A stretch of DNA of 64,000 bases from Turritopsis dohrnii (GCA_027922465.2 BQMF02000664.1:121255-185254), one strand, 5' to 3'; counted from the first letter of the stretch, positions 57,101 through 60,678 are shown. The notes: a model not told the origin generated them from the sequence alone. A program made the numbers and translations.

Positions 57101-59482
57101 GTGCGGTTCTGTTTAACGACTCTGGTTATAGTGACCATATGATTTTTTTTTTTCTGTTCTTCGTATATTTTATGTACTTTATGTATTTCTCACGCTAAGG
57201 GCTAATTTGTCTCCGTGTACATCGAAAGGGCGACCATAATAGTTACGACAAGAATTCTCAACATCGTTCAAGTTTACGTCATACGCCTGTCTTCATTTTT
57301 CATTTTTGACCCTTGTCTTCTCAACCTTCTTGTTCTTGTTTCTGAAGTATATGTTTATTAGCAAATGTTACTTTTCTAATGTTTCATTTATGATCGTGCA
57401 CATACACTAGTCTTTCGCTATTTCAGTAGAATTAGCCAAATGTAAAACTTTGGAACTGAAATATAAACCGTTATTATTATTATTATTATTATTATAAATA
57501 TGGGATGAAAGAATTTAGTGCTTTCAAATTTATGACCGGTCTGTGATTTTATTTTCATTTTTTATTTCATTTTTTGGAAATAATTTCAGTACCATTAGAT
57601 GTACATGCTTTAGCTAGCTTAATAGTACTATCTCCGGATAACCTGTATTGTTTGAAAGTACAGTCAAGCTGGAAAATGGTGGCCTTCTTTGTGTATATTT
57701 TCTTATCAAATGGCATTTTTGTCTTCTATCTTTTATATTGGTTTGATGGATATGTTGACGAGGAAGATTGCCAATATCTTTGACTGTAGTTTTTCTGAGC
57801 AAGTTCTCTTCTCTTTTTTTGATCTTCCAAAATTTCCATCAAATAATCATCCATCCTCTTCAACTTGGAAGATTTGTTGGAAATCTCTCTAAGTATCTCT
57901 TGGCATATTTGGTCATTTCAAAGCGGGCTCTTTCAAAACAAACATTTATCACATGGCTTTCTTCGTCCAAAGGTCTCTTTCTGGACGTAGTTTCAGGCTC
58001 AGTGGCCTCAACAACATGCTCAGTGGCACTTCCACTGTTTTTGACGTGTTCAGTGTCAACTACAGTGTTCGCAAATTCTTCACCATTGACAGATTTGGCG
58101 TAAGAGGATATGTTGATGTCACTCATGTTGTAAGAGGATATGTTGATGTCACTCATGTTGTAAGAGGATATGTTGATGTCACTCATGTTGTAATGGATAT
58201 GTTGATGTCACTCATGTTGTAAGAGGATATGTTGATGTCACTCATGTTGTAAGAGGATATGTTGATGTCACTCATGTTGTAATGGATAATCTTCTTACGG
58301 TTACTCAGATAATATTTGATCGAGTTATTAATTCAAAAGGATAGTACGTCTAACTTTTTCGCGAAAAGAGACAATCAAGGATCTTCGGGGGTCTGGTTTC
58401 CAATATGGGAGAGATCTGTCTTGACTATCCAATATGAGATCTACGGAGATTTTATGAAAGAAAAATTGACACGCCAACAACATGTTTTTGCACGAATATA
58501 AAAATTGAGGCACAATGATTTTGAATGAATGAAAAATACCTTGAAAAATTAACCTGAAAAGACAGCCATCTTTATTTAAGCTGTTGTTGTGATTCATAAT
58601 AAGTTAATGTTGACTCATCGAAAGCTAGTTGACAACTGAAGTGTAAGAGCTAGGGACTGGCATATAGTGTTTGCATTTCCCACCAAAAGCCAAAGTGAAT
58701 GTTAACAAACTAGAATAACTATAAAGGGAAACAAATTTGAGATATATAGATTAAACCAAAATGGGAAACGATGGGATAAAACAAAACTGAAGTAAAGTGG
58801 ACCAGAGAAACATGTATGCTTTTTTATTTATTTTATCTTTAAGACTATACTAAGAGTATTTTAAAACATATATGTTTAATCCATTCAGCAGAGAAGGAAA
58901 GCATGGATATGTCTGAAAACGTTCTTTTATGAAGAACTGTGATATCAAATAAGCGTCATCAAATAAACACATGTACGAATTTTCATAAAATTCTTTGAAC
59001 ATATCAGTCTCTGTTTCTTTCATAAACTAAATATTAAACTAGAAAATGAATGGAATGTGTTTTCAAAGAGTTAACTTGGATATTATTAATTAACTGCGCC
59101 ATCATCAATTCAACCAGCAAAGATTGAATTTGTCGCAGAGTGCTTTTTCCAGGAACAGTTTCCTACAAAACAATATTTTCGAATTACGATGAAACTTCAT
59201 GAATGGAAAAATCTTAAAATCATCTGACTTTTATGGATTATGAAACTGACTTTGCATGAGTTTCAATGTCGTGCGTTTAGCTTGACTCGTTCTGGTATGT
59301 TAGTAATAAACGGTCACTTAAGTAATCATCATATTGTGGCCGTACTGTGTGTTAATAAGATTGTTTTTATTCATCATTTAGAAGACGAGCAATTCAATGA
59401 CGAGAAAACGTATTTGATTAAACAAATCAAGGAACTGCAGTTGCAGTCAGCTCATTCTCCCTTAACGGAAACTACAGATTAA
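14753..59482 (+). CDS. CAB39: CAB39 (MO25) scaffold protein gene, 3' part, four exons
   Basis: Seen: join(14753-14818, 15789-15932, 26503-26608, 59382-59482) gives about 139 residues in one open frame ending at a TAA. It includes [64 protein letters not shown] and [15 protein letters not shown], all near-identical to animal MO25. All donors are GT and acceptors AG; phases are 0, 0 and 1 and match across each junction. Known: MO25 is a cytosolic helical-repeat scaffold of about 340 aa that binds STRAD to activate LKB1 and also binds GCK-family kinases (MST3/4, SPAK/OSR1). The window therefore holds the C-terminal 40%. The 5' exons were not found and probably lie upstream. The C-terminus after KQI ([17 protein letters not shown]) diverges from the vertebrate tail. 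The 32.8 kb last intron is packed with transposons. Identification is very secure; whether the sole paralogue is CAB39 or CAB39L cannot be told here. Confidence 0.95.
14819..15788 (+). other. CAB39 intron A/B
   Basis: AT-rich intron of 970 bp with GT...AG borders. No transposon ends or coding remnants were recognised. The open frame at 15354-15560 starts on a non-ATG codon and looks like chance. Confidence 0.9.
15789..15932 (+). CDS. CAB39: CAB39 exon B (48 codons)
   Basis: Acceptor ATCTTTAG, donor AAG|GTAAGC, phase 0 at both ends. It encodes [40 protein letters not shown] and FEAFHVFK, the most conserved stretch of the MO25 C-terminal helical repeats. Confidence 0.95.
16268..16660 (+). repeat. 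Dispersed repeat R1, copy C
   Basis: From TTTTAGAGAGTGATACATTT to GTAAAAAGTTTTAACCGG. It shares AACCATTGCATTG, GATCGATGATAT, CATAACGAAACGATCCC and TTTTTCGAGCTCTACAACAT with the other copies. Non-coding, MITE-like, about 400-500 bp when complete. Confidence 0.65.
16726..17540. mobile_element. 815-bp inverted-repeat element
   Basis: GATAGTCTCTAACCT at 16726-16740 is mirrored exactly by AGGTTAGAGACTATC at 17526-17540. The interior is AT-rich and non-coding. It lies between two R1 pieces (copy C and 17555-17690). The target duplication could not be read with confidence. Confidence 0.6.
17555..17690 (+). repeat. Dispersed repeat R1, partial copy F
   Basis: CATAACGTAATGATCCCACA, TTTTTTGAGACGTAATTTTC and the terminal TTTACACTGGATACTAG correspond to the 3' half of R1. 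Confidence 0.55.
18345..18992 (+). mobile_element. Pogo-like deletion derivative, TA duplication
   Basis: Ends CCGTAGAATTCC / GGAATTCTACGG with TA on both sides; 648 bp. The left end is followed by a C-rich stretch and GTATAAG motifs. It keeps two short pieces of a pogo/Tigger transposase gene. It has the same architecture as the 53540-54193 element (CCGTA ends, TA, acidic C-terminal tail). Confidence 0.82.
18485..18851 (+). pseudogene. Pogo-type DDE transposase remnant, internally deleted
   Basis: 18485-18690 reads [12 protein letters not shown], then [20 protein letters not shown] and [10 protein letters not shown]: the first catalytic Asp (in DQTP) and the following beta strands of the DDE_1 domain of pogo/jerky/Tigger proteins. 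A change of frame near 18695 is followed by [16 protein letters not shown] and an acidic tail [20 protein letters not shown] ending at TGA 18849-18851. The second and third catalytic acids and the DNA-binding N-terminus are missing, so it cannot act. Confidence 0.82.
19322..19441 (+). pseudogene. P2X7 C-terminal-type cysteine motif fragment
   Basis: Reads [14 protein letters not shown], then [22 protein letters not shown]-x-C-G-x2-C followed by L-C-C is the zinc-binding signature of the cytoplasmic ballast domain of P2X7 (family: WC-CG-C...ELCC). Such domains are also known in mobile-element proteins of cnidarians and other invertebrates. The preceding frame (19241-19329: [20 protein letters not shown]) is joined only through a stop or frame change. 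No transmembrane receptor part is present, so it is a transposon relic rather than a channel gene. Confidence 0.6.
19545..19573 (+). repeat. (GTT)n microsatellite
   Basis: About nine to ten GTT triplets in a row inside the 18217-20350 element. Confidence 0.95.
21933..22900. mobile_element. TTAA MITE, 968 bp
   Basis: TTAA (21929-21932) then AGGAGAATTAACGTCAAAA; right end TTTTGACGTTAATTCTCCT then TTAA (22901-22904). The ends are perfectly complementary over 19 bp. No coding sequence. Related ends occur at 3886 and, more distantly, 18217. Confidence 0.85.
23230..23695 (+). repeat. Dispersed repeat R1, copy D
   Basis: Contains GGGGAACCATTGCATTGC, TTTGATCGACAATATCTCGA, TAACGGTTGGTTGTCGCTTA and the terminus TTTTACACGGGATACTAG, in the same order as in the other copies. 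Confidence 0.55.
23696..24276 (-). pseudogene. Unidentified minus-strand coding remnants
   Basis: Two minus-strand open stretches look protein-like: 24276-24058 ([40 protein letters not shown]) and 23950-23790 ([40 protein letters not shown]). They are separated by stops and I recognise no family. They may belong to one decayed mobile-element gene lying between R1 copies. Confidence 0.25.
24461..24985 (-). repeat. Dispersed repeat R1, copy B (reverse)
   Basis: The reverse complement runs from TTTTAGAGAGTGATATATTT through GTTTTTTATGATCACGGGGG, ATCGTTTCGCTACGACC (reverse) and GTTTTTACCCGGGACACTAG. Together with copy A it shows that a full R1 is about 500-750 bp. Open frames inside it (24522-24707, 24739-24981) are by-products of the repeat. 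Confidence 0.7.
26503..26608 (+). CDS. CAB39: CAB39 exon C (106 nt)
   Basis: Acceptor TTCTTAATAG, donor ACAG|GTTAGT, ending in phase 1 (single G). It encodes [20 protein letters not shown] and [15 protein letters not shown]. The leftover G is completed by AA at the start of the next exon to give the conserved Glu of TEDEQFND, which supports the 32.8 kb junction. Confidence 0.95.
27831..29788. mobile_element. Inverted-repeat DNA element, 4-bp AATT duplication, 1.96 kb
   Basis: Left GTTACGTTCTAGGGGATTTT, right AAAATCCCCTGGAACATCAC; about 39-bp ends with a few mismatches, flanked by AATT on both sides. GTTAATATCGTTA-type subterminal repeats lie at both ends. The left 500 bp match 1930-2480, so it is a shorter relative of the 1894-7269 element. 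No transposase. Confidence 0.78.
30189..31215. mobile_element. CAGGC(T)TTGT-family MITE, 6-bp CTAATA duplication
   Basis: Ends CAGGCTTTGTGATATGA and TCATATCACAAAGCCTG, flanked by CTAATA (30183-30188, 31216-31221). The empty site is preserved in the second repeat unit (TTCTCTAATACCAGCTAAAG near 31450), proving both borders. Subterminal GGCGTG...GCGAGCGATCGCTCGCC motifs are present. Overlapping open frames on both strands (30658-31202) show no known family. It contains an R1 piece at 30490-30640. Confidence 0.9.
30490..30640 (+). repeat. Dispersed repeat R1, partial copy E
   Basis: GATATCTCTGCAATGGTTGG, TCGTAACGAAACGATCTCAT, TTATCAGTTTTTCGAGCTCT match R1 copies A-D. Confidence 0.65.
31508..34890 (-). 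mobile_element. Pogo/Tigger-like DNA transposon, 3383 bp, TA duplication
   Basis: Ends CAGTGGATGGCCCCTAGAAC / GTTCTAGGGGCCATCCACTG-type (one mismatch in 25), flanked by TA. The uninterrupted target is present in repeat unit 1 (ACCATAAGTGTG near 31260), confirming the borders. The motif TGGCCCCTAGAA(C/T)GGAGG recurs just inside both ends (31533; 34512, 34680), as subterminal binding sites for the transposase would. It encodes one minus-strand transposase gene, now broken. Confidence 0.92.
32068..34247 (-). pseudogene. Pogo-superfamily transposase gene, several in-frame stops
   Basis: Parts in order on the minus strand: 34247-33915, N-terminal helix-turn-helix of psq type ([20 protein letters not shown]); a likely short intron to about 33760; second DNA-binding half [20 protein letters not shown]; 33513-32590, DDE domain with WAHDETPQF (Asp 43 of this frame), [12 protein letters not shown] (Asp 160) and [10 protein letters not shown] (Asp 196), a DD35D spacing; 32457-32068, Lys/Glu-rich coil, a Cys cluster ([14 protein letters not shown]) and an acidic tail. 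Stops lie at 33915 (TAA), 33903 (TAG), 33670 (TGA), 32587 (TAA) and 32488 (TAA); the last two are in the same frame as the flanking coding sequence. Known: pogo/Tigger proteins cut and paste at TA. This copy cannot be translated whole. Confidence 0.85.
35364..35648 (-). CDS. THAP-domain exon (C-terminal half of domain, then stop)
   Basis: A minus-strand exon following acceptor TTCTTTCAG (35649-35657). It reads [40 protein letters not shown] and continues to ELKEK and a stop at 35364, 95 codons. VCKCHF gives the third Cys and the His (C-x2-H) of the C2CH THAP zinc finger, followed by the conserved Phe and a Lys-Pro-Gly-Ser-Tyr-Pro element like the AVPTIF region that ends THAP domains. The exon with the first two cysteines was not found upstream. 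Open and unbroken, so possibly a small host THAP gene or a transposon exon; short for either. Confidence 0.6.
   Translation of the reverse strand, partial: GKKSSTKVCKCHFSIEASKFSLELKPGSYPSKYNLSLAKGRKGSPAKRPCGSEPKPEESDEYYDDIHQSKNADFQNFIIKNEKFVILNNELKEK
35649..37788. other. No gene seen
   Basis: Contains an 80-bp imperfect direct repeat (AATATTGGATAATTGAGACC near 36380; ACATTGGATAATCGAGACC near 36670) and a partial R2-like GGGAGCTGGAAACTAAGA at 37354. Otherwise plain AT-rich DNA. Confidence 0.6.
37789..38082 (-). CDS. Unidentified 97-codon frame with VRLP-KEE repeats
   Basis: [20 protein letters not shown], then three diverged copies of a roughly 10-13 residue unit ([30 protein letters not shown]). 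The DNA shows the matching imperfect tandem of about 36 bp (GACAACTACCTCCTCTTTTC). It lies just downstream of the LINE 3' end and is on the same strand. The alternation of charged and aliphatic residues suggests a beta-hairpin or simple-repeat peptide. No family recognised; could be chance on an imperfect minisatellite. Confidence 0.3.
   Translation of the reverse strand: MFVRVALNLPSRKVELEKEAKHNIIALQGTPATSDELIYEVRSPTEGTNHVRLPGKEEVVVRLPKKEEIIVRPSDEEMVVIRLAGVVNGKLIHIDAI
38100..40075 (-). mobile_element. 5'-truncated LINE with A-rich 3' tail
   Basis: Holds the reverse transcriptase half of a non-LTR retrotransposon. The open frame begins just after a stop at about 40068 without an endonuclease domain. 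The 3' end (low coordinates) runs into AAAATAATAATAAAATAAT, a typical LINE tail. Target duplications were not identified. Confidence 0.75.
38267..40027 (-). CDS. LINE reverse transcriptase, intact RT frame, no endonuclease
   Basis: 586 codons from the first ATG; the frame is open to about 40065 ([16 protein letters not shown]). Linker [16 protein letters not shown] domain with [80 protein letters not shown] and the catalytic YADDAVLLY; then a C-terminal region ending [20 protein letters not shown]. Clade resembles CR1/L2/Jockey-type elements. All RT motifs are intact and no stop interrupts, but loss of the 5' half (EN and any first ORF) makes it non-autonomous. Its uninterrupted state suggests a young insertion. 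Confidence 0.92.
   Translation of the reverse strand: MQENSFKPADFWKCIKKLFPSKPKSNNSIPSTMKVDGEKCADKQSIVNSLCNVFSTVGSKLQCEITSIRDRTWKSYSNMHIDTNNKLRKVFKFKAVSPEYIQKLLRSLKASKATGHDSIPASLLKDAQRELSLPLCYLANTSLKSGSFPTTEKIAKVTPVYKAGERSSFDNYRPISVLNVMSKILERIVLQQLTEFLETNNLLYEHQYGFRKRKSTQDAVLNLHKHTRQNMDKGRCTGAMYIDLRKAFDTVSHSCLLSKLPFYGICDIELDWLSDYLFNRKQYMSCDQTCSGINDIIFGVPQGSILGPLLFILLVNDAHVGLDKCELLMYADDAVLLYSQESTKTIENTLCREGKYLFRWFESNHLILNLKPGKTEYVIYGTTQKLKTQPSCVINILGSIIHQELKYEYLGIIFDKNLSMLDQSSKLIKKVSQRLKLLKRVRSNLTSEAAEAIYRAMIEPIMLYCAPVYLGLTPVCTKLNRLGKKASEVIGVGYQKSVTSRIKERSAIEVFQHLHGIKNNLFHFERFHHSITTRGNGNRLVVPKSRTESGRRSFAVQGALTFNELSDILRREESICKFKSLIYSAV
40196..40245 (+). ncRNA. tRNA-like 3' half (B-box), pseudogene or SINE head
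   Basis: GCGGGAGATCGGGGTTCAAT TCCCC resembles a variable loop plus a T arm with a good B box (GGTTCAATTCC). No matching acceptor strand or A box was found within 70 bp upstream, so a full tRNA is not supported. Confidence 0.3.
40492..42711 (+). CDS. YqaJ-nuclease partner protein (SAP-like, SWIM, YqaJ, PHD), one frameshift
   Basis: Exon 1 40492-40628 ([20 protein letters not shown], a SAP-like helix pair). Then a 73-bp GC-AG intron (donor AAG|GCAAGT, acceptor CATATTAG); exon 2 from 40702. The frame ends at 41069-41071, but a one-base change at CTTTTTAAA (41053-41061) restores it: upstream SNSKVCFL continues as [12 protein letters not shown] in the 41050-42711 frame. Then SWIM finger [14 protein letters not shown] (C-x-C...C-x-H); YqaJ nuclease [19 protein letters not shown] (Asp) and VEIKCPYS (Glu-x-Lys), a PD-(D/E)xK site; C-terminal PHD finger CGKCGKDC...CCSTC...WFHFAC...CSSC. 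Likely a nuclear DNA-end-processing partner of the transposase. Start chosen at the first ATG before the SAP-like region; the frame is also open from a TTG at 40477. Confidence 0.88.
42839..44715 (-). CDS. THAP-DDE_4 transposase of the ISL2EU-like element, one frameshift
   Basis: Exon 1 44715 to about 44587: [20 protein letters not shown] with the first two THAP cysteines (C-x4-C). A short intron (exact donor unresolved) leads to about 44502: [17 protein letters not shown], then [11 protein letters not shown] (Cys-x2-His). A coiled coil follows ([20 protein letters not shown]). At about 43775 one extra T in a T5 run shifts the frame: PHI continues as [20 protein letters not shown] in 43780-42839. 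Helix-turn-helix region; DDE_Tnp_4 core [13 protein letters not shown] (Asp), [19 protein letters not shown] (Asp), [18 protein letters not shown] (Glu). About 600 aa in all, usual for THAP-DDE transposases. Predicted to bind the CACCTTTCCCG ends and cut at TA. Confidence 0.88.
44852..45006 (-). other. Short host or LINE remnant between two transposons
   Basis: 155 bp separating the ISL2EU-like and hAT-like elements. Its minus strand is open ([20 protein letters not shown]) but shows no family. It may continue the LINE piece at 47520-47960, since the hAT-like insertion falls exactly between them. Confidence 0.35.
45007..47514. mobile_element. hAT-like non-autonomous element, CAGGGGCGGATC ends
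   Basis: Ends CAGGGGCGGATCCAGGGTTA / TAGATCCGCCCCTG; flanks ATACG on both sides (45002-45006, 47515-47519), extendable to 8 bp only with mismatches. CAGGGGCGGATC is a well-known hAT terminus. It includes three tandem copies of about 53 bp (45339-45500: GAAGAAAATTTGCCTAAGG ... TTTACACACTTTA) and further GCCTAA motifs at both ends. No transposase was recognised in its 2.5 kb. Confidence 0.82.
45339..45500 (+). repeat. Three tandem 53-bp repeats
   Basis: Unit GAAAATTTGCCTAAGGAGCC, GGGTTTACACACTTTA, ATGAATGAAC, repeated three times with small changes, in the left part of the hAT-like element. Possibly transposase binding sites, as GCCTAA also occurs at both ends. Confidence 0.85.
47520..47960 (-). 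pseudogene. LINE ORF2 linker fragment (between EN and RT)
   Basis: 47960-47769 reads [36 protein letters not shown]; after a slip in a long T/A run, 47765-47520 reads [20 protein letters not shown], then [21 protein letters not shown]...W...R..F and FWKSL+++FP are standard LINE ORF2 linker motifs and match the start of the 38267-40027 RT, so this is a second, related LINE copy, interrupted at 47515 by the hAT-like element. Confidence 0.75.
48209..49252. repeat. Repeat block with a duplicated 210-220 bp segment
   Basis: 48768-48979 and 49031-49252 are near-identical (CATGTATAATTCTTTTGTCT ... GCTGCTACCGTTTTGCGCCA TCTGGCTCTTGTTA), separated by ACGGTAGCAGCG and (ACT)n. The block opens with a TGCCGC...GCGGCA hairpin (48208-48240), ACGGTAGCAGCGAAAGC and (TCC)n/(TAC)n triplets. 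It interrupts the LINE copy; probably a non-autonomous element, class unknown. Confidence 0.6.
49325..49639 (-). pseudogene. LINE endonuclease fragment (C-terminal part of EN)
   Basis: [44 protein letters not shown], then [20 protein letters not shown]. The xYRPP and GDFNI motifs belong to the apurinic-type (EEP) endonuclease of LINEs; the catalytic Asp and Asn of GDFN are kept. The fragment is cut at its start by the MITE at 49640. Confidence 0.82.
49640..49872. mobile_element. 233-bp MITE with ISL2EU-type ends, TA duplication
   Basis: CACCTTTCCCGAATTTCTGT at left and its complement ACAGAAATTCGGGAAAGG at right, TA on both sides. The first 11 bases equal those of the 4.56 kb element at 40291, suggesting it is moved by that family's transposase. 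It sits inside the LINE endonuclease sequence. Confidence 0.82.
49943..50880. mobile_element. MITE with CCTTTCTAATTCA ends and GTCGGCAA motifs
   Basis: CCTTTCTAATTCA (about 49949) is mirrored by TGAATTAGAAAGG (to 50879). Inside each end lie inverted pairs of GTCGGCAA/TTGCCGAC (49992-50010; 50780-50860). The interior contains an R2 copy (50440-50640). It separates two halves of the LINE endonuclease. Confidence 0.6.
50440..50640 (+). repeat. Dispersed repeat R2, copy
   Basis: GGAAACTAAGATG, ACGAGTCCTACTGGTACCAC, TTTTCATATTCTTTCCTAAG and GCAACGGTGGTCGTTCTCCC match 54775-54600 (reverse) and 1-120. Confidence 0.7.
50880..51304 (-). pseudogene. LINE ORF2 start with altered 2A-like peptide and EN start
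   Basis: The minus-strand frame 51304-50987 reads [20 protein letters not shown] (51136-51077), then [18 protein letters not shown]-x-N-P-G-P is the 2A-type ribosome-skipping motif found at the start of many animal LINE ORFs; here the Asn is Cys (EKCPGP), which would be expected to stop skipping. HQNIRRL is the first strand of the EEP endonuclease with its catalytic Asn. Stops follow at about 50990. Probably the 5' part of the LINE copy continued at 49639 and 47960. Confidence 0.75.
51526..53093 (-). pseudogene. Zinc-finger retroelement with RT start and PD-(D/E)xK-type C-terminus, core deleted
   Basis: 53093-52317: zinc finger [21 protein letters not shown], then [20 protein letters not shown] and the helical region [20 protein letters not shown]. 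52313-51990: RT entry region [54 protein letters not shown]. The catalytic YADD core is missing. 51965-51862: [18 protein letters not shown], stop, [14 protein letters not shown]. 51861-51526: [24 protein letters not shown] and [15 protein letters not shown], a conserved nuclease-like C-terminus (candidate PD-(D/E)xK; Asp in ARLD, Asp in FFDIRV). Such polyproteins are frequent in cnidarian and sponge genomes. I cannot place it firmly; R2/NeSL-type LINE is my best guess. Confidence 0.72.
53717..53938 (+). pseudogene. C-terminal remnant of a pogo-type transposase
   Basis: The open frame ends [20 protein letters not shown] then EDDIDVV and TAA. Only the acidic tail is diagnostic, by analogy with the sister element at 18345-18992; no catalytic residues remain. 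Confidence 0.45.
54097..54123 (+). repeat. Poly-C run, 27 bases
   Basis: Uninterrupted C homopolymer within AAGCGCCC repeats; its length is likely variable and hard to sequence. Confidence 0.95.
54590..54775 (-). repeat. Dispersed repeat R2, reverse copy
   Basis: GCCGTTACTAGGGAGAATGA, CCACCGTTACTAAGG, GAAAGAATACGAAAACAAAA and ACTCGTTTTCGTGTTATTCA are the reverse complement of 50440-50640. Confidence 0.7.
55243..55590 (-). pseudogene. DIRS-type reverse transcriptase fragment
   Basis: [70 protein letters not shown]. The series KIDxKDAYF...P...HxKFxRFxW...YEFxxLxFGLxxAPxxFTK is characteristic of DIRS elements. It carries the first catalytic Asp; the YxDD motif is lost where the frame degenerates ([10 protein letters not shown]). 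Its 5' side is cut at 55590 by a LINE inserted in the opposite direction. Confidence 0.85.
55590..56908 (+). pseudogene. LINE reverse transcriptase with one frameshift
   Basis: 55590-55890: [60 protein letters not shown]. Near 55885-55895 the frame shifts; 55895-56908 continues [53 protein letters not shown] (catalytic YADD), then a C-terminal domain ending [15 protein letters not shown] at TAG. A CR1/L2-like clade, different from the 38267 copy. One frameshift aside, it is well preserved. Confidence 0.88.
57470..57495 (+). repeat. (ATT)n LINE tail
   Basis: About eight ATT triplets immediately after ATATAAACCG; marks the 3' end of the LINE. Confidence 0.9.
57731..58186 (-). pseudogene. Unidentified coding remnant with [10 protein letters not shown] repeats and a coiled-coil C-terminus
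   Basis: 58186-57890 reads three [10 protein letters not shown] units, [53 protein letters not shown] 1-2 base slip in GAGAGA near 57888 is followed in the next frame by [40 protein letters not shown] and a stop near 57731. The basic, helical C-terminus with Lys/Arg/Glu clusters recalls the ends of MADF/Myb-like transposon accessory proteins, but I do not recognise a family. The repeat section is the minisatellite at 58100-58278, whose 29-bp unit shifts the frame. Confidence 0.4.
58100..58278 (-). repeat. 30-bp minisatellite, six units
   Basis: Unit GTAAGAGGATATGTTGATGT CACTCATGTT; units 1-3, 5 and 6 are 30 bp, unit 4 is 29 bp (GTAATGGATATG). On the minus strand each 30-bp unit encodes [10 protein letters not shown]. 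Confidence 0.95.
58600..59371. other. No gene seen (end of CAB39 last intron)
   Basis: AT-rich intronic DNA. An open frame runs from 59240 into the last exon but its first 47 codons lie before the acceptor. Confidence 0.6.
59382..59482 (+). CDS. CAB39: CAB39 terminal exon with stop codon
   Basis: Acceptor CATCATTTAG at 59372-59381. The exon opens with AA, completing a Glu codon, then reads [20 protein letters not shown] and [12 protein letters not shown] before TAA at 59480-59482. The frame is also open upstream of the acceptor to an ATG at 59240, but that part does not resemble MO25 and is intron. No clear AATAAA signal was seen close after the stop. Confidence 0.93.
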
Positions 59483-59720
59483 AAGATAAATGGACCTCAC
59501 TTATTGTAACTACGTCGATATGTATTTAGTTACGTGTCACTTACCTGTGTTCTACTGAAAAATATTACTTTTTACATCATTTTTTCAGATAGATAATTAT
59601 GTTCAATTTAGTCACCGCTATTTCTGCCTAGTTATTTGGAAGGCAATGTAAATCAATTGGGCCAATTTGATAAATCTTTGCTCTTGTCTAACGTCTATCA
59701 CCAACTTCATGCTCATATCA

Positions 59721-60362
59721 ATTACACGCTTTTTATTTATAAGAATAGCTTCTAGAGAATATCAGGGTGAAAATCGCCTAATTTGTTAGAATATCTTAAG
59801 AATATTCCCATGGTGAGTTTCATAAGAATAATAGAACAGGGTGAAAAACAGATACAGTAAATGCGTAAACAAATACCTTATCGGCCAAAACTTAGTCGGC
59901 CTTATTACGAACAGGTCATTTTTTGGCGGAAATATAAACCATGAAATTATAAAAACCTTTATAAACTTAATTAGGCTCTATTCAACGATTATATATTCGA
60001 AAATTCTTTGTTAAAGTAATACCGATATGAAAAGTGGACTAAGGAGAGCTTAATTAATTTAATTTGGCCCAAATTTTTAGTCGGCCCAAATTTTAGTCGC
60101 CAAGCCAAAATTTAGTCACTTAGGGCCGAATAACTTTTGGCCGATAAGGTATATTCAAAATGCGACAACCAATATAAGCATCAAGCAAACATAAAGCTGT
60201 CTTCATAAGTTAACTACATAACTGTTATATCGTGTACACGTGACAATCTTATTCTAAAATATAAGAATACATTAAGAATATTTCACCCTTATTTTTTTGT
60301 AAACCATAAGAATACTTCACCCTCAACGAAATTTCACTATCTTGTAAAAAAAAGCGTGTAAT
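59721..60362. mobile_element. Outer MITE with ATTACACGCTTTTT ends
   Basis: ATTACACGCTTTTTATTTAT at left, AAAAAAAAGCGTGTAAT at right; the ends also share ATAAGAATA and (A/C)GGGTGAA motifs. Holds the 59876-60149 MITE. Downstream of CAB39. Confidence 0.6.
59876..60149. mobile_element. Inner 274-bp MITE with CCTTATCGGCC ends, TA duplication
   Basis: CCTTATCGGCCAAAACTTAG / its complement TTTTGGCCGATAAGG, TA on both sides. Internal TTAGTCGGCC repeats (four or more). Non-coding. Confidence 0.82.
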
Positions 60363-60678
60363 CTTCAGACTTTATTTTCTGTAAATACATTGATTTCTTT
60401 TAATAGTAAAACGAGTCAGCATCAAGAAAAGATGTAATAGAGACTAACATTTTTATGTAAACTAGCACAAGCTCGTTTTCTGAAATTTTCTGCTTAGGCT
60501 ACTGTCATCGAATCAACATTCAATTAAAACACAACCTTCGGCAAATTATTTTTCGCATTATTTTCATTGCAAGAAAAAGAAAGCCAAGTAAGTTCATAAA
60601 ATAATGAAAATGACCATAGACTGATCATTTATATACAATATTCCCATCAACACTCTGAACAGCGCGCTCCAGTGGTTA

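Larger units (their letters stand above)
55590..57497 (+). mobile_element. 5'-truncated LINE with (ATT)n tail, inserted in DIRS
   Basis: Begins within the RT domain at the DIRS junction and ends at the triplet tail TTATTATTATTATTATT (57470-57495). Preceded by a 560-bp T-rich 3' UTR ending AACTGAAATATAAACCG. 5' truncation and a simple-repeat tail are hallmarks of target-primed insertion. Confidence 0.85.
26609..59381 (+). other. CAB39 last intron, 32.8 kb, transposon-filled
   Basis: The donor AACAG|GTTAGT and acceptor CATTTAG define an intron in which at least ten separate mobile elements are seen on both strands. Stretches with no feature seen are 26620-27830 (one open frame at 27537-27842 of no recognised family), 35650-37780 apart from a short repeated segment near 36340 and 36640, and 58600-59370. 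Confidence 0.85.

Noticed and set aside
57768..58222. Plus-strand frames across the minisatellite
   Set aside because: The minus strand gives the more protein-like sequence (RKRPLDEES..., KLKRMDDYL...); the plus frames are hydrophobic shadows.
59240..59381. Upstream extension of the last CAB39 exon to an ATG
   Set aside because: The conserved MO25 frame requires splicing at 59382 to complete the Glu codon from exon C; the upstream part does not match MO25.
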